Under the pieces are notes generated by a model. The model saw only the letters and a program-made list of their open reading frames with translations. It was not told the origin of the DNA and did no database searches. A DNA stretch of 64,000 bases from Burkholderiales bacterium (GTDB lineage Bacteria; Pseudomonadota; Gammaproteobacteria; Burkholderiales; JAHFRG01). A program made the position numbers and the translations under genes. Below, piece after piece: positions 45,385 to 53,989 of the stretch (positions are counted from its first letter, which is position 1; the number at the start of each line of letters is the position of its first letter). The stretch is from positions 51,371 through 115,370 of the forward strand of contig DASZZH010000041.1 in NCBI GenBank assembly GCA_035543335.1. The letters are read 5' to 3'.

Positions 45385-46512
45385 ATGCATATCGGCATTC
45401 CCGCGGAGACGCGGGCCGGCGAGCAGCGTGTGGCCGGAACGCCTGAGACCGTCAAGAAAATGCTGGCCGGGGGGCATCACAAGATTCTGGTGCAGTCCGG
45501 CGCCGGTGTCGCGGCGAGCGTGCCCGACTCGGAATACCAGGCGGCGGGTGCGACCATTGCTGCCGGCGCGCAAGAACTCTACAGCTTGTCGGAAATCATC
45601 CTCAAGGTACGCAACCCCGATGCCGGTGAGCTTGCGCAAATTAAAAAAGGCACGATCCTGATCGGGCTTTTGAATCCTCACCACAAGGAAGGCATCGAGG
45701 CGCTGGCGAAGCAGGGCGTGACTGCGTTCGCCATGGAAGCGCTGCCGCGCATCACCCGCGCTCAGAGCATGGATGTGCTGTCGTCGCAGGCCAACATCGG
45801 CGGTTACAAGGCGGTCTTGGTCGCCGCGAACCATTACCAGAAGATGTTTCCCATGATGATGACTGCCGCCGGCACGGTCAAAGCGGCGCGCGTGATCGTG
45901 ATGGGAGTGGGCGTGGCGGGACTGCAGGCCATTGCGACGGCGAAGCGCCTGGGCGCGGTGGTCGAAGCCACCGACGTGCGGCCCGAAACCAAGGAGCAGG
46001 TCGAGTCGCTGGGCGCTAAGTTTATCGAAGTGCCGCTTACCGAAGAGGAGAAAGAACTCGCCAAGGGCGCGGGCGGCTACGCGCGCGAAATGGGCGAGGA
46101 CTACAAGAAACGCCAGGCGGCTCTGACTGCTGAGCGCATCAAGCAGGCGGACATCGTCATCACCACCGCGTTAATTCCCGGCCGCCTGGCGCCGGTGCTG
46201 GTCACCGAGGACATGGTCAAGACGATGAAGCCGGGCTCGGTGATTATCGACATGGCGGCGGAACAAGGCGGTAACTGTCCGCTGACCGAAAAGGACCAGG
46301 TCGTGGACAAGCATGGCGTCACCCTCGTCGGCCATACCAACCTTCCGGCACGGGTGGCGGCGGACTCGAGCGCACTTTATGCGCGCAATTTGCTCAACTT
46401 TTTCGACCTGCTGGTGGACAAGAAGAGCGGAAACCTCAACCTCAACCGCGAAGATGAAATCATCGCCGGCACGCTGATGTGTATGAATGGCGAAGTGTTA
46501 AAGAAAAGTTGA
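45385..46512 (+). CDS. pntAA: NAD(P) transhydrogenase alpha subunit, part 1 (NAD domain)
   Basis: A 375-residue protein: MHIGIPAETRAGEQRVAGTP at the start, the NAD domain with VMGVGVAGLQAIATAKRLGA near residue 175, and GGNCPLTE near residue 295. With PntAB and PntB it couples hydride transfer between NADH and NADP+ to proton translocation, supplying NADPH. It is separate from PntAB here, as in many alpha/betaproteobacteria. Confidence 0.95.
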   Translation: MHIGIPAETRAGEQRVAGTPETVKKMLAGGHHKILVQSGAGVAASVPDSEYQAAGATIAAGAQELYSLSEIILKVRNPDAGELAQIKKGTILIGLLNPHHKEGIEALAKQGVTAFAMEALPRITRAQSMDVLSSQANIGGYKAVLVAANHYQKMFPMMMTAAGTVKAARVIVMGVGVAGLQAIATAKRLGAVVEATDVRPETKEQVESLGAKFIEVPLTEEEKELAKGAGGYAREMGEDYKKRQAALTAERIKQADIVITTALIPGRLAPVLVTEDMVKTMKPGSVIIDMAAEQGGNCPLTEKDQVVDKHGVTLVGHTNLPARVAADSSALYARNLLNFFDLLVDKKSGNLNLNREDEIIAGTLMCMNGEVLKKS

Positions 46513-46594
46513 TAGTTGAGTGTTCAGAGTTGAGGGTAAGGGATAGGAAGCTGGTTTTGCACTCAACTCTTAACTCTTAACTCTCAACGCTCTC
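46513..46594. repeat. Heptamer-type hairpin repeat between pntAA and pntAB
   Basis: Left arm AGTTGAGTGTTCAGAGTTGA (from 46514) pairs with the right arm CTCAACTCTTAACTCTTAAC (46562-46581). The arms flank a short loop. It lies within the pnt operon, between two genes that must be co-expressed. Confidence 0.6.
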
Positions 46595-46605
46595 AAGGAG
46601 CAGCC

Positions 46606-46914
46606 ATGATTGACCACACCATTATTAATCTCACGGTGTTCGTGCTGGCGGTGTTCGTCGGCTATCACGTGGTGTGGAACGTGACCCCCGCCTTGCATAC
46701 GCCGCTGATGAGCGTGACCAACGCGATTTCCGGCGTGATTATCGTCGGCGCGATCCTCGCCGCCGGCCCCACCGAAATGGACTTCGGTTCCATCATCGGT
46801 TTTATTGCGGTGTCACTCGCGGCGGTCAATGTCTTCGGCGGCTTTCTGGTGACGCAACGCATGCTGGAGATGTTTAAAAAGAAAATGCACAAGATGGGAA
46901 CCAAAGGCGAATAA
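46606..46914 (+). CDS. pntAB: NAD(P) transhydrogenase alpha subunit, part 2 (membrane)
   Basis: A 102-residue protein with three helices ([56 protein letters not shown]). It forms the first part of the membrane channel. A GGAGCAGCC leader precedes ATG 46606. pntB starts 13 bases after its stop. Confidence 0.94.
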   Translation: MIDHTIINLTVFVLAVFVGYHVVWNVTPALHTPLMSVTNAISGVIIVGAILAAGPTEMDFGSIIGFIAVSLAAVNVFGGFLVTQRMLEMFKKKMHKMGTKGE

Positions 46915-46927
46915 GGGAAAACCCGTC

Positions 46928-48322
46928 ATGAACGTGAATCAAGTCGCCCTCTCGTATCTTGTCGCCTCGGTATTTTTCATATTCGCGCTGAAAGGCTTGT
47001 CCTCGCCGGTTGCGGCGCGGCGCGGCAACTTGTTCGGCATCATCGGCATGGCTTTGGCGGTTTTGATCACGCTTGCCATTACCAGGAGCGTGTCGCTGAT
47101 CGTGCTGGCGATTGCCGTGGGCGGCACAGTGGGTGCCGTCGTCGCGCGACGAGTGCAGATGACGCAGATGCCCCAACTGGTCGCCGCGATGCACTCGCTG
47201 GTGGGTCTGGCGGCGGTGCTGATCGCGATTGCCGCAGTCAATAATCCGGCGGCGTTCAACATCGAAGTGCCGCTGCCGCGCGGCAACCGGCTGGAGCTCT
47301 TCATCGGCACCTTCGTCGGCGCGATCACGTTCTCCGGCTCAGTGATTGCCTTCGGCAAGCTGGCGGGTCTGGGCAAGCACTTTCGCCTCTTTTCCTCGGC
47401 ACCAGTGGTGTTCAAGGGCCAGCACTGGCTAAATCTGCTGCTTGCAATCGTCATGATCGGTTTCGGTGTCGTATTTTTCATGGCAGAGGAGAAAACCTGG
47501 ACGCCGTTCGTGATCATGACCGCGATCGCTTTCGTGCTCGGCGTGCTTATCATCATCCCGATCGGCGGTGCCGACATGCCGGTGGTGATCTCTATGCTGA
47601 ACTCGTATTCGGGCTGGGCGGCGGCGGGTATTGGTTTCTCCCTTAACAACTCGATGTTGATTATCGCCGGCTCGCTGGTGGGCTCATCCGGCGCGATTCT
47701 GTCCTATATCATGTGCAAGGCGATGAACCGCTCCTTCTTCAGCGTTATCCTGGGCGGCTTTGGCGCGGCGGAAGGCACGGCCATCGCGGGAGGCGCGCAG
47801 AAGACGGTGAAATCAGGCAGCCCGGATGACGCCGCATTCCTCATGTCCAACGCCGAATCGGTCGTCATCGTGCCGGGGTATGGCTTGGCGGTGGCGCGCG
47901 CCCAGCATGCGGTGAAGGAAATGGCCGAGAAGCTGCAGCAGAAAGGCGTGAAAGTGCGCTATGCGATTCACCCGGTGGCGGGGCGCATGCCGGGACACAT
48001 GAACGTGCTCCTGGCGGAAGCGGAAGTGCCTTATGATCAGGTGTTCGAAATGGAAGACATCAACAACGAGTTCAGCACTACCGACGTGGCGCTGATTCTC
48101 GGTGCCAACGACGTGGTGAATCCGGCGGCGAAAACTCCGGGCAGCCCGATTTTCGGCATGCCGATTCTCGAAGCATACAAGGCGCGCACGGTTCTGGTTA
48201 ACAAGCGTTCGATGGCGGCGGGTTACGCCGGGCTCGACAACGAGCTTTTCTACATGGACAAAACTATGATGGTGTTCGGCGACGCGAAGAAAGTAGTCGA
48301 GGATATCGTCAAGGCGCTGTAA
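46928..48322 (+). CDS. pntB: NAD(P) transhydrogenase beta subunit
   Basis: A 464-residue protein. The first ~260 residues are membrane helices; the C-terminal NADP domain includes VVIVPGYGLAVARAQHAV, VRYAIHPVAGRMPGHMNVLLAEAEVPYD and INNEFSTTDVALILGANDVVNPAA. It closes the pnt operon and has a bidirectional terminator hairpin immediately after the stop. Confidence 0.95.
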   Translation: MNVNQVALSYLVASVFFIFALKGLSSPVAARRGNLFGIIGMALAVLITLAITRSVSLIVLAIAVGGTVGAVVARRVQMTQMPQLVAAMHSLVGLAAVLIAIAAVNNPAAFNIEVPLPRGNRLELFIGTFVGAITFSGSVIAFGKLAGLGKHFRLFSSAPVVFKGQHWLNLLLAIVMIGFGVVFFMAEEKTWTPFVIMTAIAFVLGVLIIIPIGGADMPVVISMLNSYSGWAAAGIGFSLNNSMLIIAGSLVGSSGAILSYIMCKAMNRSFFSVILGGFGAAEGTAIAGGAQKTVKSGSPDDAAFLMSNAESVVIVPGYGLAVARAQHAVKEMAEKLQQKGVKVRYAIHPVAGRMPGHMNVLLAEAEVPYDQVFEMEDINNEFSTTDVALILGANDVVNPAAKTPGSPIFGMPILEAYKARTVLVNKRSMAAGYAGLDNELFYMDKTMMVFGDAKKVVEDIVKAL

Positions 48323-48379
48323 AAAAAGAGCAGGACGGGAGGTCCCCTTTACAACTTTTTCACGACCCGCCCTGCTTTA
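48321..48379. terminator. Bidirectional terminator after pntB
   Basis: AAAAAAAGAGCAGGACGGG on the left and CCCGCCCTGCTTTAG on the right form an 11-bp stem with one bulge, with an A-run before and T's after. It would end pntB transcripts (plus) and the small membrane-protein gene (minus). Confidence 0.6.
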
Positions 48380-48415
48380 GGAGGAAACCTAGCTACTCAT
48401 TGCCCCGTGGTTGAA

Positions 48416-48556
48416 TCAGCGGGAGCATTCGGACTGGGTGGCTGCGGGTAACCGGTATTCAGTGTGCCCGGCTAAGCCGCCGAGCCTGAAAGCCAGCACC
48501 GAAATAATCAGCGCCACCGCGATGTTTGCATACACAGGATTCAATTTCGCCAACAT
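48416..48556 (-). CDS. Small single-helix membrane protein, unannotated size class
   Basis: A 46-residue ORF, MLAKLNPVYANIAVALIISV then LAFRLGGLAGHTE, ending SECSR before TGA. A strong AAGGAGG lies 6 bases ahead of ATG 48556, better than at most genes here. Residues 5-28 form one hydrophobic helix. It faces the pnt terminator. No family recognised. Confidence 0.55.
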   Translation of the reverse strand: MLAKLNPVYANIAVALIISVLAFRLGGLAGHTEYRLPAATQSECSR

Positions 48557-48688
48557 GGCACACCTCCTTTCCGTTAAGCGCATCGAAATCACTTACTGAT
48601 TGCTCTTGCCCTTATACGCAGCAACCGCTGTGCCAGGGAGGGTCGCCTTCAATGTTTTTCTTTTAAATACAATAACTTATTGCAGACA

Positions 48689-48719
48689 AACGTTTATCTA
48701 GGCCGACCAACGTTTATCT
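48689..48719 (+). repeat. Paired 11-bp direct repeat, possible operator
   Basis: AACGTTTATCT at 48689-48699 and 48709-48719, 20 bp apart from start to start, about two helical turns. It lies in the 274-bp gap between the small ORF (48416-48556) and amiC; nothing else is seen in the gap. Confidence 0.45.
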
Positions 48720-48830
48720 GCGATTCAGCTTGAAGGGAAAGGTATGAAGCAGTTCACAAAACTGCGGGGATAGGCTCTCGTCAGGTGTCAGAGAGTCGTC
48801 TGTACTGCTGAAATTTAGCCCCCGGCCGCT

Positions 48831-50159
48831 TTAATTCTGCGCGACCTTGGATTTCGCAAGCGGTGGGTTTTTGGCGAAATAGCGTTTGATGCCGCCGACA
48901 ATCGCGTCGGCGATTTTGTTCTGGTAGCTTTCTTCTTTGAGTCTAATCTCTTCTTCAGGGTTGCTGATGAATGCGGTTTCCACCAGGATCGAGGGAATAT
49001 CCGGCGCTTTCAGCACGGCGAATCCGGCCTGTTCCACCGAGTGCCGGTGCAGGTTGTTGACGCTGCCCAGTTCGGAAAGCACGGCCTTGCCGAGCTTCAC
49101 GCTGTCGTTAATGGTGGCGGTTTGTGCCAGGTCGAGTAAAGTCTGCTTAAGATAAGGATCGCGGACATCGAGATTGACCCCGCCGATCAAATCCGACTCA
49201 TTCTCTTTGTTGGCGAGCCAGCGTGCGGCGGCGGAGGTTGCGCCGCGCTCGGAAAGCGCAAATACCGATGAGCCGCGCGCATGCGGCTTGTTGTAGGCAT
49301 CGGCGTGGATCGAAATAAATAAGTCGGCTTTTATTTTTTGTGCCTTCCGCACCCGTTCTTGCAACTCGATAAAGTAATCGCTGTCGCGGATCAGCACTCC
49401 GCGCATATTCGGCTCCTCGTCCACTTTAGCCTTGACTTTGCGCGCGATAGCCAGCGTCACGTTTTTCTCGCGCGTGCCGCCGCGGCCGCGGGCCCCCGGA
49501 TCTTCGCCGCCGTGCCCGGGGTCAATCGCGATGGTAATGAGCCGCGCCACTTCCTGGTGCGGTTTTTTCTCCTGCTTGCCTTTAGCAGGCCTCGGTTCTT
49601 CGTTCTTGGCCTGAGCAGCGGGCTCGAACGATGCGGAAGGCCCATCTGCATTTTGCGCGGACGCCGCATTGTCGTTCAGTGCCCCCAGCTTGTTCTCCTG
49701 CTTCAGCGCCAGCGCCAGCAGCGGATCAACCGGCTGCGCTGGATAAATGTCGAGCACCAGCCGGTGGCCGTATTCGGCGACCGGTTTCAGAATGAATACC
49801 TGCGGCTTGACCTCGGTTTTCAGATCGAGGACCAGACGCACCACGCCCGGCTTGAAGCGCCCCACGCGCACCTGCTTGATGTAAGGATCGGAAGGCGCAA
49901 TCTTGGCGGAGATATTTTCCAGCGCGGTATTGAACTCGACGTTTTCTAGATCGAGCACCAGCCGCTCGGGGTTCTTGATGGTGAAAAGTTTATGCGCGAT
50001 CGGCTCTTTCGATTCGAGGGTGAGCCGCGTGTAGTCCTGCGACGGCCATATGCGCGCAGAGCCGATTTCGATTGCCGCGTGCGCGCCGGAAACGAAGGCC
50101 AGAGAAAAAAACAGAGTAAAAATCGTGGAGAAGGCCTCGCGGGAGGCGTATCGGGTCAT
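48831..50159 (-). CDS. amiC: N-acetylmuramoyl-L-alanine amidase with AMIN domain
   Basis: A 442-residue periplasmic amidase. ATG 50159 overlaps the tsaE stop (ATGA), giving a signal peptide (IFTLFFSLAFVSGAHA). An AMIN domain (WPSQDYTRLTLESKEPIAHKL) precedes the zinc amidase domain: ITIAIDPGHGGEDPGARG (first His), SIHADAYNKPHARG (His), and ETAFISNPEEE (catalytic Glu). It cleaves septal peptidoglycan. Confidence 0.92.
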   Translation of the reverse strand: MTRYASREAFSTIFTLFFSLAFVSGAHAAIEIGSARIWPSQDYTRLTLESKEPIAHKLFTIKNPERLVLDLENVEFNTALENISAKIAPSDPYIKQVRVGRFKPGVVRLVLDLKTEVKPQVFILKPVAEYGHRLVLDIYPAQPVDPLLALALKQENKLGALNDNAASAQNADGPSASFEPAAQAKNEEPRPAKGKQEKKPHQEVARLITIAIDPGHGGEDPGARGRGGTREKNVTLAIARKVKAKVDEEPNMRGVLIRDSDYFIELQERVRKAQKIKADLFISIHADAYNKPHARGSSVFALSERGATSAAARWLANKENESDLIGGVNLDVRDPYLKQTLLDLAQTATINDSVKLGKAVLSELGSVNNLHRHSVEQAGFAVLKAPDIPSILVETAFISNPEEEIRLKEESYQNKIADAIVGGIKRYFAKNPPLAKSKVAQN

Positions 50160-50665
50160 GCACCTTGTAGAAGCTTTAAACATTCTCTGCCGGTCTCGGT
50201 GACTCCTTCAATCGTGACAGCGCGGCCCGCGCTTTCTATTCGTAAGCTGATTTTGATATCGGGGACGGGAAGCAGGCCCGCAGCTTTTTCCGGCCATTCC
50301 ACAAGACAGACGGCCTGGCTGTCGAAATGTTCGCGGAATCCTGCATCCTGCCATTCTTCCGCAAGTTCGAACCGATAAAAATCAAAGTGATATAAGTTTA
50401 ACCTAGAAATAGCATAAAGTTCAACCAGTAAATACGTCGGGCTTTTGACCTTGCCGCGGTAGCCCAGGCCTCCCAGCAGCCCCCGCACCAGCGTGGTTTT
50501 GCCCGAGCCGAGCTCGCCGCAGAAATAAACTTTCAATCCCGGTGTAATCAGCGGCGCAAGTTGCACGCCGAGTGCGCGGGTGGCCTGCTCGTCGGCGAGG
50601 TAGCGTATGATTTTTGTGTCCGGCTGGTTATGATGAGGCTTATGCACGATTCCACTTTCAGTCAT
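50156..50665 (-). CDS. tsaE: tRNA threonylcarbamoyladenosine synthesis ATPase TsaE
   Basis: A 169-residue protein with P-loop GELGSGKTTLVRGLL near residue 50 and the SPTYLLVELY motif, then HFDFYRF. It is needed with TsaD/TsaB for t6A in tRNA. Stop overlaps the amiC start by 4 bases. Its start lies antisense to the queG start: the first eight codons face the queG 5' end. Confidence 0.93.
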   Translation of the reverse strand: MTESGIVHKPHHNQPDTKIIRYLADEQATRALGVQLAPLITPGLKVYFCGELGSGKTTLVRGLLGGLGYRGKVKSPTYLLVELYAISRLNLYHFDFYRFELAEEWQDAGFREHFDSQAVCLVEWPEKAAGLLPVPDIKISLRIESAGRAVTIEGVTETGRECLKLLQGA

Positions 50666-51727
50666 AGGTCGACGGATGAGTTTGCCAAGCTCGCCGCGGC
50701 GATCAAGTCATGGGGAAAAGCGCTCGGCTTCCAGGAAGTCGGCATTGCCGGAGTTGATCTCGGCGAAGCGGAACGGCGGCTCCAGGAATGGCTGGCGGCG
50801 GGCAGCCACGGCGACATGGATTATATGGCAAAACACGGGGTGAAACGCAGCCGCCCGGCGGAGCTTTTGCCCGGCACGCAGCGCGTGATTTCCGTGCGCT
50901 TGAATTACCAGCCGCCAGACGCGCGCGACAGCTGGGAGGTGCTTGAGCAGGGCAACAAAGCCTACATCTCCCGCTACGCCGTGGGGCGCGATTACCATAA
51001 AGTACTACGCTCGCGCTTGCAGCAGCTGGTGGACAAGATTCGCGAACACGCGGGCGATTACCGCTGCCGCGTGTTTACCGACAGCGCGCCGGTGATGGAG
51101 GTGGAACTCGCGCGCAAAGCGGGTTTGGGCTGGCGCGGCAAACATACGCTGCTGCTCACGCGCGAGACCGGCTCGTGGTTTTTTCTCGGCGAGATTTACA
51201 CCGATCTGCCGCTGCCGGCGGATGCGCCGCAACCGGATCATTGCGGTACCTGCCAGAAATGCATGGACATTTGCCCGACGCAGGCGATTACCGCGCCGTA
51301 TCAGCTCGACGCGCGGCGCTGCATTTCCTATCTCACCATCGAGCACCAAGGCAGCATTCCCGAAGAATTGCGCCCGCTCATGGGGAATCGCGTGTACGGC
51401 TGCGACGACTGTCAATTGGTCTGCCCCTGGAACAAGTACGCCAAACCTTCAGGCGAGCCGGATTTCAAGGTGCGCCACGGCTTGGATGACGCCGAATTGG
51501 TTGAGCTGTTTGGCTGGAGCGAAGAGGAATTCCACGCCAAACTCGCGGGCAGCGCCATTCATCGCATCGGCTATGAGCGCTGGCTGAGAAATCTCGCCGT
51601 AGGACTCGGCAACGCGCCGGCTTCAGCGGCGGCAATCGCCGCGCTCGAGCGCCGCCGTGATCACCCCTCGCCGCTGGTCAGAGAGCATGTGGCTTGGGCG
51701 CTTTTAAGTCAGCGCGCGGCAGCATGA
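50642..51727 (+). CDS. queG: Epoxyqueuosine reductase
   Basis: A 361-residue protein. ATG 50642 is preferred because the family start (AIKSWGKALGFQEVGI) lies about 20 residues later; ATG 50630 is an alternative. Two 4Fe-4S motifs, CGTCQKCMDICPTQAI and CDDCQLVCPWN, and the cobalamin-binding region (VFTDSAPVMEVELARKAGLGWRGKHT) are intact. It reduces epoxyqueuosine to queuosine in tRNA. It overlaps tsaE by 24 bases at the 5' end. Confidence 0.93.
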   Translation: MHDSTFSHRSTDEFAKLAAAIKSWGKALGFQEVGIAGVDLGEAERRLQEWLAAGSHGDMDYMAKHGVKRSRPAELLPGTQRVISVRLNYQPPDARDSWEVLEQGNKAYISRYAVGRDYHKVLRSRLQQLVDKIREHAGDYRCRVFTDSAPVMEVELARKAGLGWRGKHTLLLTRETGSWFFLGEIYTDLPLPADAPQPDHCGTCQKCMDICPTQAITAPYQLDARRCISYLTIEHQGSIPEELRPLMGNRVYGCDDCQLVCPWNKYAKPSGEPDFKVRHGLDDAELVELFGWSEEEFHAKLAGSAIHRIGYERWLRNLAVGLGNAPASAAAIAALERRRDHPSPLVREHVAWALLSQRAAA

Positions 51728-51824
51728 AAATCATGGAGGCCGGCCCGGGCGCCGGTGAATTCATGGGCGCTGCCGCAGTCGAACCTGCTGCCAGGAATAC
51801 AAAATCCTTGAGCCAGGCCACCGG

Positions 51825-52754
51825 ATGACAAAAACATTTGCTTTTCCCGCGCTGATGGCCCTGCTGTCCAGCCTTGCTTCTGGACCGCTGCAGGCGGCGG
51901 ATATTCCCGATACCGCCAGGCTTGAGGTCGCCGGCGGCACGCTGAATGTGATTTTCACGCCGGGTGAGCTGGATCTGCCGCAATCCAAGGTGTTCGACTG
52001 GGTTTCCAAATCGGCGCATGCCGTCGCCGGTTACTACGGGCGCTTTCCGGTGCGCGAGGCGCAAATCACCATTGTTCCCGTCGCTGGCAGCGGCGTGCAA
52101 TCAGGCAAATCCTTCGGCCATCCTCGCGCGCGGGTGAGAATCTCTCTCGGCCGTTCTGCAACGGAAGCGGATCTGGAGAAAGACTGGATGTTGGTGCATG
52201 AACTGGTGCACCTGGCTTTTCCCTCGATGGATAATCCCCATCACTGGATCGAGGAGGGCATAGCCACTTACGTCGAACCGATCGCCCGCGCCAAAGCGGG
52301 GCAATTGAGCGCGGAAAAAGTCTGGGGCGATTTGGTGCGCGGTTTACCTTACGGCCTGCCGCAAACGGGGGATCGCGGGCTGGACTTCACGCCGACCTGG
52401 GGACGCACTTATTGGGGCGGCGCGTTGTTCTGCCTGCTTGCCGACATCGAAATCCGTAAGCGCACGCAAAATCGCCACGGCCTGCAGGACGCGTTGCGCG
52501 CGATAGTCGCCGCCGGCGGCAGCATCGAGGCAAGCTGGGACTTGCGCCGCGCTTTTAAAATCGGCGATGCGGCGACCGGCGCGCCGGTGCTCACCGAGCT
52601 GTATGAGCGCATGCGCTCAACGCCGGTGGACACGCCGTTATCCGAGCTGTGGCGCAGCCTCGGGGTGGAAGTGCAGGGCCGCAGCGTGACTTTCAATGAT
52701 GAAGCGCCGCTCGCCGGCGTGCGCCGCGCGATTACCGCCGGTCGTTCAGGGTGA
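51825..52754 (+). CDS. Secreted zinc metalloprotease-like protein (HExxH, gluzincin-like)
   Basis: A 309-residue exported protein: signal MTKTFAFPALMALLSSLASG then PLQAADI. The active site is HELVHLAFPSMDNPHHWIEEGIATY, an HExxH with a downstream Glu in EEGIATY, as in M61/gluzincin-type peptidases. Substrate unknown. It overlaps the glcF gene tail-to-tail by 9 bases. Confidence 0.75.
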   Translation: MTKTFAFPALMALLSSLASGPLQAADIPDTARLEVAGGTLNVIFTPGELDLPQSKVFDWVSKSAHAVAGYYGRFPVREAQITIVPVAGSGVQSGKSFGHPRARVRISLGRSATEADLEKDWMLVHELVHLAFPSMDNPHHWIEEGIATYVEPIARAKAGQLSAEKVWGDLVRGLPYGLPQTGDRGLDFTPTWGRTYWGGALFCLLADIEIRKRTQNRHGLQDALRAIVAAGGSIEASWDLRRAFKIGDAATGAPVLTELYERMRSTPVDTPLSELWRSLGVEVQGRSVTFNDEAPLAGVRRAITAGRSG

Positions 52755-53978
52755 ACGGACCGCGAGCAATTCGTCCAGCGCTTCAATCCAATGTCTCACC
52801 GGCAAGTCGGTCGCGCTTTGCAAATGCGCGAGGCAGCCGATATTTGCGGTGAGAATTTCCTTCGGTTTGCCCGATTCCAGCGCGGCGATTTTGTTGGCAA
52901 GCAGTTTCCGCGACAACTCAGGCTGCAACAGCGAATACGTTCCCGCCGAGCCGCAGCACAAATGCGCATCGGGCACGTCAGCCAGCTCAAAACCCAGATC
53001 TGCGAGCAGCGGTTCCACCACGCCGTGGATTTCCAGCGCGTGCTGCAAGGTGCAGGGCGCATGGAAAGCGAGCCTGGTGTTAACGCCGCTTTTTTTCGTC
53101 TGCGCGGCGATTCTGTCTTTGTTGCCAACGATGATTTCGCTCACGTCTTTTGCCAGGGCGGAAATGCACTGTGCTTTTGCCGCGTAGGCGGCGTCATCTT
53201 TTAGCAGATGCCCGTATTCTTTCACTGTCGCGCCGCAGCCGCTGGCGTTGATTACCAGCGCTTCCGCGCCTTTCTCGATTTGCGGCCACCAGGCGTCAAT
53301 ATTGCGGCGCATGATTGCCAATCCTTGTTTCTGATAATTGAGATGATAGGTGATGGCGCCGCAGCATCCTGGCGCGCGCGCAAGCGAAATGCCGAGCCGG
53401 TCGAGCACCCGGGCGGTTGCGGCGTTGATATTGGGCGCCAGCGCGGGTTGCACGCAGCCTTCAAGCAGCAACATTCTGCGCGCGTGCTGTGCGGCCGGCC
53501 ACCTTGTCGGTTGCGCGGCTCGGGGAATTTTGCGGCGTATTTTTTCGGGTAGCAGCGGGCGCGCGAGTTGGCCCAGTTTCAGTAGCGGATTGAATAAGGC
53601 CGGATTCGGCAACACGGTCCGTAGCAGTGTGCGTATCGCGCCGTCGATGAAACCGCGCGCCACGCGCTTTTCCACCAGGTCGCGGCCGATGTCGGCAAGC
53701 CGCCCGTAGCGCACGCCGGAGGGACAGGTAGTCTCGCAGGCGCGGCACGTCAGACAACGGTCGAGATGCAGCCGGGTTTTTTCGGTGGGCGCGGCGCCTT
53801 CGAGCATCTGTTTGATGAGATAAATGCGCCCGCGCGGACCGTCGAGCTCATCGCCCAGCAATTGGTAGGTGGGGCAGGTGGCGTTGCAGAAACCGCAATG
53901 CACGCAGGCGCGCAGAATGGAATCCGCTTCCCTGCCTTGAGGCGTGTCTCTGATGAATTCTGCGAGACTGGTTTGCAT
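52746..53978 (-). CDS. glcF: Glycolate oxidase iron-sulfur subunit
   Basis: A 410-residue subunit. It has two 4Fe-4S motifs: CVHCGFCNATCPTYQLLGDELDGPRGR near residue 25 and CLTCRACETTCPSGVRYG near 75. Two CCG domains follow (EGCVQPALAP...; GCCGAITYHL; HAPCTLQHALEI; LCCGSAGTYSL). It passes electrons from the GlcD flavin to quinones. Encoded downstream of glcE and glcD. Confidence 0.94.
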   Translation of the reverse strand: MQTSLAEFIRDTPQGREADSILRACVHCGFCNATCPTYQLLGDELDGPRGRIYLIKQMLEGAAPTEKTRLHLDRCLTCRACETTCPSGVRYGRLADIGRDLVEKRVARGFIDGAIRTLLRTVLPNPALFNPLLKLGQLARPLLPEKIRRKIPRAAQPTRWPAAQHARRMLLLEGCVQPALAPNINAATARVLDRLGISLARAPGCCGAITYHLNYQKQGLAIMRRNIDAWWPQIEKGAEALVINASGCGATVKEYGHLLKDDAAYAAKAQCISALAKDVSEIIVGNKDRIAAQTKKSGVNTRLAFHAPCTLQHALEIHGVVEPLLADLGFELADVPDAHLCCGSAGTYSLLQPELSRKLLANKIAALESGKPKEILTANIGCLAHLQSATDLPVRHWIEALDELLAVRSP

Positions 53979-53989
53979 TGAGAGAGGTT

